A stretch of DNA of 64,000 nucleotides. It comes from Novipirellula caenicola (GTDB lineage: Bacteria > Planctomycetota > Planctomycetia > Pirellulales > Pirellulaceae). Positions 16,596-25,882 of the stretch are shown here, one piece after another. The stretch covers positions 62,001 to 126,000 of the forward strand of contig NZ_BAABRO010000005.1 in assembly GCF_039545035.1 (NCBI RefSeq), read 5' to 3'. A program made the translations under genes and the position numbers. The notes under the pieces were generated by a model. The model saw nothing but the letters and a program-made list of their open reading frames with translations, did not search any database and was not told where the DNA came from. Positions within the stretch are counted from its first letter, which is position 1, and each line of letters begins with the position of its first letter.

Positions 16596-17882
16596 ATGAG
16601 TGGCTTACGATTTCCGACGCCAAATCCGTGGCAAAATTCTCTTTCCCAGTCCGACGCAGTGCCAAGCGAACCATCCACTCCCACCGGAAAGTCAGCGATC
16701 AACGCGTTTCTGATTCACGCGGCAATGATATTGCATCGCTACGGAACGCCCTCGCACCGGCTCGAGCGTGTGATGACACAAGTGGCATCATCGTTGGGGG
16801 TGGAAGCGGTGTTTCTGTATACGCCCACAGCACTGGTGATCTCGATCACCAACGGAGCCAACGAAGAGACGGTGGTTCGCCGCGTGGATTCACGCGAAAT
16901 GCATGTCGACAAGCTGTTCCAAGCCGACGATGTCTTGGGAAAGCTCGAGCGGGGCGAAATCACGATCAAAATCGCCGCTTCACGTCTTCGCGAGATTGAT
17001 CACAGCGAACCGACGTATCGGTTCATTCCCTTTGCGATTGCCTGCGCGACCGGCTGCGGCGTGCTAGCTACGCTGTTCCAAGGTTCGCTCGCCGAAGTGT
17101 TGGCCGCGATGGTGATTGGATTGGTCATCGCCGTGATCGAACGGACAGCCGAACGATTCAGTGGCGAACCAAGCCTACTGCATCCAATCTCGGGTTTTGT
17201 GGCAGCGATCTTGTCGCTTGCCATTGCCCGCTTCGTCGTCCCGATTGATGACCGCTTGGTCACGCTCGCGGGGTTGGTCGTGCTGCTGCCAGGACTCCGG
17301 CTAACCGTCGCCCTTACCGAGTTGGCGGTAGGGCATTTGTCGGCAGGCGTGGCGAGGCTCGCCGGCGCGATTGTGATGTTATTTACATTGCTGCTGGGCG
17401 CCGCGATCGCTTGGCGTTTTGCACTCCCGTGGCGTGACATCCCAGAGAAAATTGCGGTCACAGGAACCTATTGGCAATGGATCGCGTTGTTGATTGCTCC
17501 GATGGCGTTTGCCATCATCTTTCAAGCTCGCATGGCTCAGTGGCCTGCGATCTTCAGCGTATCGATGCTGGGAATCTTGGTCCTTCGCTCGGTGGATCCT
17601 CACTATGGCTCGGAAGTCGCCTCGTTCTCCGCAGCACTGGCGGTTGGATGTGGCAGCAACCTGTACGCTCGTTTCCGTGGTCGTCCCGCGTTGATTGTGC
17701 AAACCCCCGCAATGATCATCCTGGTTCCAGGGTCGTTTGGCTATCGATCGCTGATCGCGATGTTGGACCACGAAACCATCGCGGGTATCGAGATTGGTTT
17801 TCACACCGTGATGATTGCGATGTGTTTGGTCGGTGGGTTGCTGATGTCCAACGCGTTGGTGCCACCGAACCGCATTCTTTAA
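16596..17882 (+). CDS. ThrE-family threonine/serine exporter
   Basis: Inner-membrane efflux protein of the ThrE family (threonine/serine export). The N-terminal soluble domain (about 30-135) has the family pattern HAAMILHRYGTPSHRLERVM and ITNGANEETVVRRVDSRE. About ten membrane helices follow, in two blocks: 155-275 and 300-428. Actinobacterial ThrE likewise fuses both halves in one chain; many Gram-negatives split them. ATG 16596 is chosen because upstream in-frame codons from 16551 encode an Arg-rich stretch that looks non-coding. It is followed 15 bp later by the DUF3293 gene, a likely operon partner. Confidence 0.85.
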   Translation: MSGLRFPTPNPWQNSLSQSDAVPSEPSTPTGKSAINAFLIHAAMILHRYGTPSHRLERVMTQVASSLGVEAVFLYTPTALVISITNGANEETVVRRVDSREMHVDKLFQADDVLGKLERGEITIKIAASRLREIDHSEPTYRFIPFAIACATGCGVLATLFQGSLAEVLAAMVIGLVIAVIERTAERFSGEPSLLHPISGFVAAILSLAIARFVVPIDDRLVTLAGLVVLLPGLRLTVALTELAVGHLSAGVARLAGAIVMLFTLLLGAAIAWRFALPWRDIPEKIAVTGTYWQWIALLIAPMAFAIIFQARMAQWPAIFSVSMLGILVLRSVDPHYGSEVASFSAALAVGCGSNLYARFRGRPALIVQTPAMIILVPGSFGYRSLIAMLDHETIAGIEIGFHTVMIAMCLVGGLLMSNALVPPNRIL

Positions 17883-17897
17883 TCCAAAGTGGCCGCC

Positions 17898-18338
17898 ATG
17901 GAAACCTCCGCTCAACAGCTGGACGATGCCTATCGGCAAACGATCTATTGGTGCGAATTGCCGGAACAATCCGTTGCAATTCGCATTGGCCACACACATC
18001 CCGTGCTAGACGATGCACTGCGAAACGAAGCGGTGAACGAGTGGGCCTTCATCACCGCCTATAACCCTCATTCGACTCTAAAGACGCCGCCACAAAATCG
18101 TGCAACGAACGAGCAATTAGAGTGCGAGATCGTCCGTCTCGGCTACTCCTACTGGCACGGCACCGGCATCGACCCCAAGGGGCAATGGCCGCCTGAGGCC
18201 AGTTTTTTGGTCGTCGGAATCGATCATTCCACCGCAGCCGATATCGGCAGGAAATACCACCAGAACGCGATCGTCATCGGACGTGTCGGTGGTGCTGCGG
18301 AATTGCTCTTTTTGACTTCTGCACCTGGATGTCGCTGA
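17898..18338 (+). CDS. DUF3293 family protein
   Basis: A 146-residue soluble protein with the DUF3293 pattern: an opening Tyr-rich strand, WAFITAYNPHST, GYSYWHGTGIDP, then PPEASFLVVGID and ending in GGAAELLFL. The biochemical role of the family is unknown. ATG 17898 is preferred; GTG 17889 would add three residues. It lies immediately downstream of the ThrE-like gene on the same strand, so cotranscription is likely, though no functional link is known. Confidence 0.8.
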   Translation: METSAQQLDDAYRQTIYWCELPEQSVAIRIGHTHPVLDDALRNEAVNEWAFITAYNPHSTLKTPPQNRATNEQLECEIVRLGYSYWHGTGIDPKGQWPPEASFLVVGIDHSTAADIGRKYHQNAIVIGRVGGAAELLFLTSAPGCR

Positions 18339-18416
18339 AGACTCTACCCACCGTCCCCCAAAGCGAGGAATGTCAAATTAATAAGTGACGCAATCGCTCC
18401 TTGTTAGCCTTCACTC

Positions 18417-19211
18417 ATGAATCGAATTTCGTTACTAGCCGGCGGATCGGTGATCGTCTTCGTCATTTGCATGGCGTTGCTGTTTGCTACCGATGGAGAC
18501 CGGACTTCGGATGGCGGTTTCGATTCGCGGCCTTTGATGCTGTACTGCGCCGCCAGCAACCGAGCGGTGATGGACAAGGTCATCCGGGATTACCAACTCG
18601 AGTTTCAGCGGCGAATCCATGTCCAATACGGCCCTTCGCAAACCTTGTTGTCATCGATTGCCGTCAGCAAGACGGGCGATTTGTTTCTGCCTGCGGACGA
18701 CAGCTACTTGAAGATCGCGGAACAGAAGCAGCTTGTCGTACAGCAATTCCCGATCGCGATGATGCATGCCGTGGTGGGTGTTAGAAAAGACAACCCTCAC
18801 TCGATTTCTAAACTCGACGACTTGCTGCAAGACGACATTCGCTTTGTTCAAGCGAGTCCCGACTCGGCCGCGATCGGCAAGGTGACTCAGACGGCACTGA
18901 AGCGTCTGGGACGCTGGGACGCGATCGATGCGGCGACCATTGGATATCGCACTTCGGTCAACGAGGTGGCGAACGACATCGAAGCAGGGTCCGCCGACGC
19001 GGGCATCGTTTACGACGCGGTGCTGCACACCTATCCCAACCTCTCGTTCGTCCGGATCGCAGAACTCAAAGACGCCGCTTCGCAGGTTTCGATCGGAATC
19101 ATCGCAACGACTCGGCATCGCGAAGCGGCGGCGCACTTTGCCCGCTACGTTTCCCGTAGTGCTCGCTCGCGCGAGCACTACAAGAATTACGGCTTTGACA
19201 CCAGCCAATGA
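18417..19211 (+). CDS. modA: ModA-like molybdate/oxyanion-binding protein
   Basis: Periplasmic substrate-binding protein of the molybdate ABC transporter type. A signal anchor occupies about 5-25. The mature chain has LYCAASNRAVMDKVI, GDLFLPADDSYLKIAE and SVNEVANDIEAGSADAGIVY, the usual ModA blocks, and it ends YKNYGFDTSQ. At 264 residues it has family length. No modB permease or modC ATPase gene follows; instead there is a family B repeat and a convergent gene. It must therefore work with components encoded elsewhere, or bind another ligand. Confidence 0.82.
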   Translation: MNRISLLAGGSVIVFVICMALLFATDGDRTSDGGFDSRPLMLYCAASNRAVMDKVIRDYQLEFQRRIHVQYGPSQTLLSSIAVSKTGDLFLPADDSYLKIAEQKQLVVQQFPIAMMHAVVGVRKDNPHSISKLDDLLQDDIRFVQASPDSAAIGKVTQTALKRLGRWDAIDAATIGYRTSVNEVANDIEAGSADAGIVYDAVLHTYPNLSFVRIAELKDAASQVSIGIIATTRHREAAAHFARYVSRSARSREHYKNYGFDTSQ

Positions 19212-19213
19212 AC

Positions 19214-19331
19214 GGGTAGCAGCTGTTTCGTTACAGTTAAAAATCAGGGTGCAAGCCGTCAAGACTTTCGACGCTTAGCTGAGAAAACGAAACTCTTGAC
19301 GAGTTCCGCTACCCTAAAATCAAGCTGTAAC
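19214..19331. repeat. Palindromic repeat family B, copy 3
   Basis: Nested inverted repeats fill the gap between two convergent genes: GGGTAGC (19214-19220)/GCTACCC (19308-19314), GTTACAG (19230-19236)/CTGTAAC (19325-19331), and the family core CCGTCAAGACTTTCG (19256-19270)/CGAAACTCTTGACGAG (19288-19303). It probably also folds in RNA at the 3' ends of both genes. Confidence 0.75.
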
Positions 19332-19337
19332 ACATCA

Positions 19338-21338
19338 CTACTGAACAGGTACGAGCTTGGCATTCACGCCGAGGGTTCCCTTCGCTGCCGACGTGCTCTG
19401 ATCCAAAACAAACGGCCCAAATTGCCGATCGAGATGCAGCATCAGCACGGTATCGGATCCAGCGGCCAAACGTCGCTCGGGTTTGAAGTCGGATGCGTAG
19501 ATCGCCTTCTTTGACACACGCACTTCATCGATCTTGCCCAGGAACGGACGCGTGGGTTGCCCCTGCGTGTCGGGATCAGCTCCGATGAACAGTGGCAATT
19601 TGTTGGTCGTTCGCTTGCCGGTGGCCTTTTTGGAACCGGCAAGGGCTCCGTTGATGTACAACTTCACTTCGCTTCCGTCATAGACGCCGGCCAAGTGAGA
19701 CCACTGGTTCACCGGCAACACATCGGTGGCTTTGGCACTGTAGTATTTGCCTTTTAAATTCACATCAAATTGTGGCACGCCCTCATCCATAAAGAACGCG
19801 AACTCACTCTGCTGTGTCTTGGCAATCAATCCGCGATGGCCGGCGGCTTGAACCGGGTTCACCCAAGCTTCGAGCGTGAACGGTCCGTTGGGGAGCTTCA
19901 GTTCCGAAGAATCGACTCGCACGGCAGATCGCTCATCGACAACGTTCAAACAATGATTCTCGCTGCCGCTGAAATAGTCGGCTGGAACCGCAGCCAGCTT
20001 CATCGAAACGGGAGTCGAAGTCGGCGGCAAATTAATCCGTGTCGATTGGCCCACATAGTGAAGATCCATGCGGATGCGTGGGTTGGTCAGTTCGGACTGC
20101 AAATCCGCTTTGCGTTGCAACCCGAACGACATTTGGATTGTTTTCCCTGCTTCAATCTCGAGATGTTGATGATCGAGCGTCGTGATCCAATCTCGGTTCA
20201 CGGGGTCCAGTGACGCGGTGACTTCGATCGGTTGGGCCGAAGTGTTTGTCAACGAGAACGTCAACTCGCCCGACGCGGATCCGTCGATTTGCAAGGTGAG
20301 ATTGTTGTCAACCTCTACAGGCCGAATCTTGCGTGCCTTGTCGACATCGGCAAGAAATTCGGGAGTGAATTCGGTCGGATCGATGACCGAACCGACAGGC
20401 AATGCCGCCACCGTGACACTTTCTTTACGAACCGTCACCACGTTCAAGTGATGCAGGTAACCGGCCTCCGGAATATCGGCCGACAAATGGCCCCCGGTGG
20501 TCGCCAAAGTGTAATAGGCGATCCCGTCTTTGGGCCCATCAAAACGCATGTGATGAATGTGCCCGGCGAAAACGGCGCTGACGTTTCCCGCATCCTTCAA
20601 AATCCCGTGAACTTCATCCCAATTGCCATCGGTATAACCGGCGCCGATCCAGCGTGGGTGATGCAGGAACAAAAAGACGTGGTCGAGATTTTTGTGCTTT
20701 TCGAGCGACTGACGCAAAAAGTCAAGCTGCTCGGGGCTCATCTTTTGCAATCGGCCCTCGTTGAATCCTTTTTCGTTGGTGGCCGCGTCCCCTTCGTCAC
20801 TGTACAGCACCACAAACCCAGCGTTCTTGTGCTGGAATGTATACCACAACGGCCCGAAATGTTTTTCGTAATTGGTTTCATGTTGGCCTTGGGGAGCTTT
20901 GCCCTCACCGCGCCAATAGACGTCATGATTTCCCGCGACGGGAAACCACTGCATCTTCAAACGATCCATGATCTCTTTGTACTCAGCCATCTGTTCCATC
21001 CACAACGGCGCGTCGTTGTAGCCTTGGATCAAATCGCCCACGGTCATGACCAAATCGGGATCAAGCAAATTGGTATCGATGACCGCTTGTTCGAGCACCT
21101 TCAAACCTGCAGGCACACCTCCGGTGCGATCGCCATACACGACGAAGTGAAAGACATCCTCTTCTTTAGCCAGCGGCAGAACTCGCGATGATTTGCGGGT
21201 CGTAAAGAATTTACCCGCTTCACCGTGACCATGACTCTGGCTGTGCACATGAGGATGCGGGCCCTCATGAGCGTGGGCGTTTGGAAGACACAGAATTAAC
21301 AGCGAGAAAACGGAGCAATGCAAAAGTAGTCGTGACAT
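19338..21338 (-). CDS. Secreted metallophosphoesterase with C-terminal LamG domain
   Basis: A 666-residue exported protein. ATG 21338 gives a standard signal peptide (LLLHCSVFSLLILCLPNAHA) followed by a His-rich segment (HEGPHPHVHSQSHGHG). The calcineurin-like phosphoesterase domain (about 50-310) shows VVYGDRTGG, MTVGDLIQGYND, PVAGNHDVYW, FLHHPRW and VFAGHIHHMRF, covering the metal and active-site residues. A beta-rich middle part follows. Residues from about 470 to the end are a LamG/concanavalin-like sandwich (GPFTLEAWVNP, WSHLAGVYDGSEVKLYING, GKIDEVRVSKKA). The substrate is unknown; LamG may bind polysaccharide. It is third in a minus-strand series after the DUF1559 and lipoprotein genes. 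Confidence 0.88.
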   Translation of the reverse strand: MSRLLLHCSVFSLLILCLPNAHAHEGPHPHVHSQSHGHGEAGKFFTTRKSSRVLPLAKEEDVFHFVVYGDRTGGVPAGLKVLEQAVIDTNLLDPDLVMTVGDLIQGYNDAPLWMEQMAEYKEIMDRLKMQWFPVAGNHDVYWRGEGKAPQGQHETNYEKHFGPLWYTFQHKNAGFVVLYSDEGDAATNEKGFNEGRLQKMSPEQLDFLRQSLEKHKNLDHVFLFLHHPRWIGAGYTDGNWDEVHGILKDAGNVSAVFAGHIHHMRFDGPKDGIAYYTLATTGGHLSADIPEAGYLHHLNVVTVRKESVTVAALPVGSVIDPTEFTPEFLADVDKARKIRPVEVDNNLTLQIDGSASGELTFSLTNTSAQPIEVTASLDPVNRDWITTLDHQHLEIEAGKTIQMSFGLQRKADLQSELTNPRIRMDLHYVGQSTRINLPPTSTPVSMKLAAVPADYFSGSENHCLNVVDERSAVRVDSSELKLPNGPFTLEAWVNPVQAAGHRGLIAKTQQSEFAFFMDEGVPQFDVNLKGKYYSAKATDVLPVNQWSHLAGVYDGSEVKLYINGALAGSKKATGKRTTNKLPLFIGADPDTQGQPTRPFLGKIDEVRVSKKAIYASDFKPERRLAAGSDTVLMLHLDRQFGPFVLDQSTSAAKGTLGVNAKLVPVQ

Positions 21339-21459
21339 CTTGTTCGTTAGACCATGGGGAGAGAGAGGGGGGGTAAAGGAAGGGATGGGGCGAGACGCGA
21401 GCCATCCCATGATACCTAAAATTTTCGTCGGCCACCGAGCAGCAGGTTTGCAAGCGGTG

Positions 21460-21954
21460 TTACGAGGCGGACTTGGTCGTTCCGTCGCCGCGGAGATCAA
21501 AATTGAATGTCGTCTGCGAATCAGAGACGCTGACCTTCAATTCGGATTTTTCGTTGTAAGTCACGGGAAAACGCTCGGTTCGCTTTGCTTTCGGGGCACT
21601 TGATTCGGACTCGGACTCTTCCTCGTCTTCTTCGCCTCGTTCACCCGTGCTGGCGACCGTGCTGATTCGCACCGTCTTGGGACCTTGCGTGACGCCAGCG
21701 GTTTTGCTGTTGAATTTCAATTCGTAATGGCCTGATTCATCAGTCGTGCCATAAGAAAACGTGCGATCGTCCGCTTCAAAAAAGACGACGGCGCCTTCGA
21801 TCGGTTCGCCATCGAGCGTCACCGTTCCCGAGACAGGAACCAGTCCGATGCTGGAGTAGTCGGCATCCAGCGATCCGCCGCAACCGAGAGTGGAAAGCAC
21901 AAGCACGATACACGCGGTAGCGATGAACGCGGTGGCTTGTAAATGAGGACGCAT
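21460..21954 (-). CDS. Small lipoprotein with carboxypeptidase-regulatory-like fold
   Basis: A 164-residue predicted lipoprotein: hydrophobic n-terminal helix, lipobox LSTLGC, then a transthyretin-like/carboxypeptidase regulatory-like beta domain (VPVSGTVTLDGEPIEGAVVF and TTDESGHYELKF). A low-complexity Glu/Ser loop lies at about 110-125. Planctomycetes very often encode such a lipoprotein directly after a DUF1559 gene, as here. ATG 21954 is chosen because AAGGAG stands 9-10 bases upstream; the GTG six codons earlier is not needed. Function unknown. Confidence 0.8.
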   Translation of the reverse strand: MRPHLQATAFIATACIVLVLSTLGCGGSLDADYSSIGLVPVSGTVTLDGEPIEGAVVFFEADDRTFSYGTTDESGHYELKFNSKTAGVTQGPKTVRISTVASTGERGEEDEEESESESSAPKAKRTERFPVTYNEKSELKVSVSDSQTTFNFDLRGDGTTKSAS

Positions 21955-22058
21955 TCGATTTGACTCCTTCACTGAGCGACAGCACGTTCGCAGCCTGCGG
22001 TCGCCCAGAGATGCTTTGGTTGGTTTGATTTTAAATGAAAGGACTTTTTGTGCTGTGT

Positions 22059-23036
22059 TTAGTACTCGGTGACGATTTCGTGACCATCTCGCGACCCGAT
22101 GGCCTTGTACGTTTCCATGTCGAGCGAATCGGTGATGAAACGAACCGAACCGTCGCTCATCGTAAAATGAGCTCCGCCAATGTGGTAACTGCCAAAGGAA
22201 AGCTCCATCAGATAGCCGCTGGTGGTCGGTGCTTGGCGAATCGCATTGATTTGGGCGATCGTGGTGCCGACGACTTCCGAGAATTCCGTACCGCCGGTGC
22301 CGCCATCACAGCGACATGGATCGGCTTGCGGTGAACCGATATACCAGTAATCCATCCCTTGGCCGTCTTTGACAAATTCCGGGTCGGTATAGGATTCGCC
22401 GATCATGATCGTGTTGGAGGTTCCGTCGATGATGTCGCGAAACTTGGTTTTACTACAGGCATAGAAAATGCCGTCTTGGTCAAGATTTTCGAGGCCCTTG
22501 GTTCCAGCCACGGCGGTGCTTGTATCGTCGGAACTCGATTCGGTCCCCGCGCTACCGCGATAGCTGCCGGGAACACGCTCGGGGATTCCGTTGTAATTAA
22601 AATGTTCCTTCAGCGCCATGCTGGGACATCGATAGGTCGGGATCACCGTGCTGACGGCGATCTCGTTAGGCGAACCATCCGCGTCCCAGTTCCCAGGTCC
22701 GCTCTCTTGAAAGATCAGCGTTTGGTACAGATTGGCTTGCTCGATTTGTGGCAAGATATGACCGCTCCAGGTCATTCCGCGGTTATCCCAGCCGTAGGGA
22801 AAAACGCGAAAGGTATCGTGATAAGTGTGCAGCCCTAAACCAATTTGTTTCAAGTTGTTGCTACAAGACATCCGCCGCGCCGCCTCGCGAGCAGCTTGCA
22901 CTGCGGGCAATAGCAATCCGACTAATACGCCGATGATCGCAATGACAACCAACAGTTCAACCAGCGTGAACGCGCCACGCAATTGGCGGCCGGGAAGTTT
23001 CGCGGAAGTAGGATTCCACTGCATGTTTTTCTTCAT
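22059..23036 (-). CDS. DUF1559 prepilin-like protein
   Basis: A 325-residue protein of the large planctomycete DUF1559 family. The type IV prepilin/type II secretion N-terminus is clear: [17 protein letters not shown] followed by the [16 protein letters not shown] block. After the pilin helix comes [17 protein letters not shown], then the family's C-terminal ending ([20 protein letters not shown]). Processing by a prepilin peptidase after Gly is expected, with the mature protein in the envelope. ATG 23036 gives a normal short leader; the frame stays open upstream to 23159 but has no conserved sequence there. The lipoprotein gene follows 105 bp downstream. Confidence 0.88.
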   Translation of the reverse strand: MKKNMQWNPTSAKLPGRQLRGAFTLVELLVVIAIIGVLVGLLLPAVQAAREAARRMSCSNNLKQIGLGLHTYHDTFRVFPYGWDNRGMTWSGHILPQIEQANLYQTLIFQESGPGNWDADGSPNEIAVSTVIPTYRCPSMALKEHFNYNGIPERVPGSYRGSAGTESSSDDTSTAVAGTKGLENLDQDGIFYACSKTKFRDIIDGTSNTIMIGESYTDPEFVKDGQGMDYWYIGSPQADPCRCDGGTGGTEFSEVVGTTIAQINAIRQAPTTSGYLMELSFGSYHIGGAHFTMSDGSVRFITDSLDMETYKAIGSRDGHEIVTEY

Positions 23037-23100
23037 TCCATTATGGGGGATTTCAATGAAAACGTATGGGCGTTTTCGTTGCATTTCTCTTTTCAAAAAC

Positions 23101-23117
23101 CAGATCACAGTGATCTG
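23101..23117. promoter_or_regulatory. Palindromic operator-like site upstream of the DUF1559 gene
   Basis: CAGATCAC-A-GTGATCTG is an 8-bp perfect inverted repeat around a single base, 65 bp before the DUF1559 start. The half-site TGTGATCT-like geometry resembles sites of CRP/FNR-family or GntR-family regulators. The regulator is unknown. Confidence 0.4.
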
Positions 23118-23484
23118 AATCGGCGGAAGAATAGAGACACGCGATGAGGTTTCCGTCAACGAAATGTGAAGGAATCGTGTAGCTGACCGGATCCACCGAA
23201 GAGCCCCCCGGCAGCGAAAAACGCGGCAAAAAGAAGGGCAATTCCAAGTCGCACTAAGGCAACCACTAAGTGGAAATCCAGCGCAATAGTCCGCAGGCGA
23301 GCCTTCTACGGCGGGGCGTGAAACTGCCGAGAAATATTTGTGACGGTTCCACGAAATGGTGGTCCGAAAAAGAAACCTCTCGGACTGAAGAGAGCATCCG
23401 GCGCAAAACGAACTCGTTAACCCGCGGGCCGCTTCGCAATTAACATCACAATGGTGACGTGAGACGTCCGGTTAAGGATGCGAA
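23118..23484. other. Intergenic region, no gene seen
   Basis: About 370 bp between the DUF1559 gene and the end of the glycerate dehydrogenase gene, both on the minus strand. It contains short inverted repeats but no ORF with coding character, no terminator with a T-run, and no copy of the repeat families seen elsewhere. The DUF1559 promoter should be here. Confidence 0.4.
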
Positions 23485-24468
23485 TCAATCGCGGTCGTAG
23501 TCGGGGTTGACGAGATTCGGGGGGCGTTTGCCGAGGCAACCGGCGAGACAATTCTCTACCGCCAACTCGCCCATCTTGCTGCGAGTGGCGATCGTGGCGC
23601 TGCCGAGATGTGGGGCAAGCACCGTGTTGTCGAGCTCGAACAGTTCCGGTTCAATTTCCGGTTCGTTTTCAAACACGTCCAAACCCGCACCCGCGATCGT
23701 ATCGGTTTGCAGCGCGCGGACGAGCGCTTTTTCATCCACGACCGGACCGCGGGCGGTGTTGATCAGGTAAGCCGTTGACTTCATTTGACCAAGCCGCCGC
23801 TCGTCAATGAGATGCTTGGTCCCTTCGGCCAAAGCCACATGCAGCGAGACAAAGTCGCTTTGCGCGAGCAATTCGTCAAGTTCGACATACTCGACGCCAA
23901 GTTCGCGTTCCTCGTCGGGCTCCATTCGCGTGCGGTTCCAATACAACACCTTCATGTCGAAGCCTTTGGCCCGCTGGATCATCGCGCGGCCGATCCGTCC
24001 GAGCCCAACCAACCCCAACGTGCTGCCGCTGATATCGAGTCCTAGATATTGCAGCGGAGCCCAGCCTTGCCAATGCCCGCCGCGAACATAGCGATCGCCT
24101 TCGACCACGCGGCGGGCCACCGCGAACATCAACGCCCACGCCATATCGGCGGTCGAATCACTAAGCACGCCTGGAGTGTTCGTGACCGCGATTTTACGCT
24201 TCGTGGCGGCGGCAACGTCGATGTTGTTGAATCCAACGGCGTAATTGGAAACCACTTTTAAGTTTGGATTCGACGCAAGCACCTCGTCATCGATGATGTC
24301 GGTCAATTGGCACAACAACCCGTCAACGCCTTGCAGCCCTTCGAGCAGTTCCTGCTTGCTGAGCGACCGATCTTCGTGATTCATCGTCAACTGCGAACTT
24401 TCCTTCAACCGTTTCATGGTGGCCGGCGGCAGCTCGCGAGTGAGAAAGATACGGGGCAGATCGCTCAT
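23485..24468 (-). CDS. gyaR: D-2-hydroxyacid dehydrogenase (glycerate/glyoxylate reductase type)
   Basis: NAD(P)-dependent D-isomer 2-hydroxyacid dehydrogenase, 327 residues, closest in sequence to the glyoxylate/hydroxypyruvate reductase branch. The dinucleotide fold has GLVGLGRIGRAM. The catalytic Arg lies in INTARGPVVDE, the Glu in DVFENEPEIEP and the His in APHLGSATIATR. It would reduce glyoxylate or hydroxypyruvate in the cytoplasm. ATG 24468 is used (AGGTTA a few bases upstream); an ATG eight codons earlier is also possible. The WYL regulator gene diverges from it across 220 bp. Confidence 0.87.
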   Translation of the reverse strand: MSDLPRIFLTRELPPATMKRLKESSQLTMNHEDRSLSKQELLEGLQGVDGLLCQLTDIIDDEVLASNPNLKVVSNYAVGFNNIDVAAATKRKIAVTNTPGVLSDSTADMAWALMFAVARRVVEGDRYVRGGHWQGWAPLQYLGLDISGSTLGLVGLGRIGRAMIQRAKGFDMKVLYWNRTRMEPDEERELGVEYVELDELLAQSDFVSLHVALAEGTKHLIDERRLGQMKSTAYLINTARGPVVDEKALVRALQTDTIAGAGLDVFENEPEIEPELFELDNTVLAPHLGSATIATRSKMGELAVENCLAGCLGKRPPNLVNPDYDRD

Positions 24469-24688
24469 CGAAATAACCTGGGTGTCCTGCAAACGGTAGA
24501 AAGTAGAAAACCGCGTCCTACGTCTGCGATATCGTAACGGATATGCCCGTCGATCCTAGCACCGATTGGCTAAGGCCGGATTGGCAATCGCGGCTCGACA
24601 CATTCCAATCGAAAACAGGGGGAAGACAATTGGAGATTGTCCGCACGCTTTTTGACGATTCTTTTCGACCCGTGGAGGGGGTTTCTGA

Positions 24689-25696
24689 ATGGCACGCAAC
24701 GAACAACTGATTCGCCAACACAAACTGCTTCAACTGTTAGAAATGTCACGCTTCGGCAAGACGCTTGACGAATTACGCGATGACTTGGTCAGCGACTTGG
24801 GGCTAACGACCCTGCACGAGCGAACGGTTCGTCGAGACGTCGAAGCGCTGCAAGCGGCCGGTTTTGACATCCAAAGCGAGACGCTCGAACGCGGCAAAGT
24901 CTTCAAGCTGGGCCGCAACAACAAGGGCGTTCACGAGATCGGGATCTCTGCGACCGAATTGATTGCGTTGTCGATCGGACGTGAATTGCTGTACCCACTG
25001 CTGGGCACCCAATATTGGCGAGGGATCGAGACGTTCTGGAACAAGGTTCGTGAAGTGATTCCCGACGGCGTTTTTGAACACTACGACCGCTACCGAAAAA
25101 CGCTGTATGTGTTCGGATCGCCCAACAAAACGTACGAACAACACGAAGGGATGCTGAAAACGCTCAATCGTGCGATTCTCGAACACCGAGTCGTCGAGAT
25201 CCAATACGCGTCGGTGGGCAAACCGGTTTCGACGCGGCGAATCGAACCCTATGGATTGGCGGTTTACCAGAGCAGCATCTATGTGGTCGCAACGGCGCCG
25301 GAAGTCAAAGAGCCGAGCCAGCGGCTGCGAAACTGGAAACTCGACCGGTTTCGCCATGCGGTGGCGTTAGACGAATATTTCAAGCCCGACCCCAGCATCG
25401 AACTGGCCGATCGATTGGGGCGAGGCATTGGAATTTTTTCGGGCGAATCACCGACAATCGTCCACATCCGCCTGGGCGAGCGAGCTGCCGCGTGGGTCAG
25501 CGAAGACCCCTGGCACCCCGAACAACGAATGGAGCTGCAGGACGATGGCACGTCGATCCTGACCGTGCCAGCCGCCCATCCTCGCGAAGTCCTGCCCAAA
25601 GTGCTGTCGCTGGGGGTGGACGCCGAGGTATTGGAGCCGAAAGAATTCCGCGACGCCGTCGCCGAAGCAGTGCAAGGCATGGCGGCAAAGTACTGA
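24689..25696 (+). CDS. WYL-domain transcriptional regulator
   Basis: A 335-residue regulator. The N-terminal winged helix-turn-helix (about 5-65: LLQLLEMSRFGKTLDELRDD and HERTVRRDVEALQAAGFD) is DeoR/HTH_11-like. The WYL domain (about 150-235) contains IEPYGLAVYQSSIYVVA, and a C-terminal WCX-like extension follows to the end. Such proteins bind nucleic acids or nucleotides as signals and regulate DNA-damage, metabolic or defence genes. No defence genes lie nearby. A strong GGAGGGGG site precedes the ATG. The divergently placed dehydrogenase is a possible target. Confidence 0.85.
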   Translation: MARNEQLIRQHKLLQLLEMSRFGKTLDELRDDLVSDLGLTTLHERTVRRDVEALQAAGFDIQSETLERGKVFKLGRNNKGVHEIGISATELIALSIGRELLYPLLGTQYWRGIETFWNKVREVIPDGVFEHYDRYRKTLYVFGSPNKTYEQHEGMLKTLNRAILEHRVVEIQYASVGKPVSTRRIEPYGLAVYQSSIYVVATAPEVKEPSQRLRNWKLDRFRHAVALDEYFKPDPSIELADRLGRGIGIFSGESPTIVHIRLGERAAAWVSEDPWHPEQRMELQDDGTSILTVPAAHPREVLPKVLSLGVDAEVLEPKEFRDAVAEAVQGMAAKY

Positions 25697-25760
25697 GTTC
25701 GATTTCCGCTGGCGGTGCAGACTTAGATTGGGCTGCCAAATGAGTTGGCCGCCTTGGTTC

Positions 25761-25873
25761 AACGCGGTGAAGCATTTCGTAGCGGAACTCGTCAAGAGTT
25801 TCGGGGGGGTACTCGCCGTGGACCGAAAGCCGTTGACGACGTCCGCTCCGCTAAAAATGCATTTACAGAACGC
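25761..25873. repeat. Palindromic repeat family B, copy 2
   Basis: Left arm AACGCGGTGAAGCATTTCGT with AGCGGAACTCGTCAAGAG, right arm CCGAAAGCCGTTGACGAC then TCCGCTCCGCTAAAAATGC and TTTACAG. It matches copy 1 closely at both the outer (AACGC-GTGAAGCAT) and inner (CGTCAAGA-TTTCGG) segments. It sits 65 bp after the WYL stop and 10 bp before the stop of the convergent GGCT gene. Confidence 0.75.
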
Positions 25874-25882
25874 CAATTCGGG

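Noticed and set aside
20232-21191. 319-codon plus-strand ORF inside the metallophosphoesterase gene
   Set aside because: The minus strand carries all metallophosphoesterase motifs; the plus-strand frame has none and no ribosome site.
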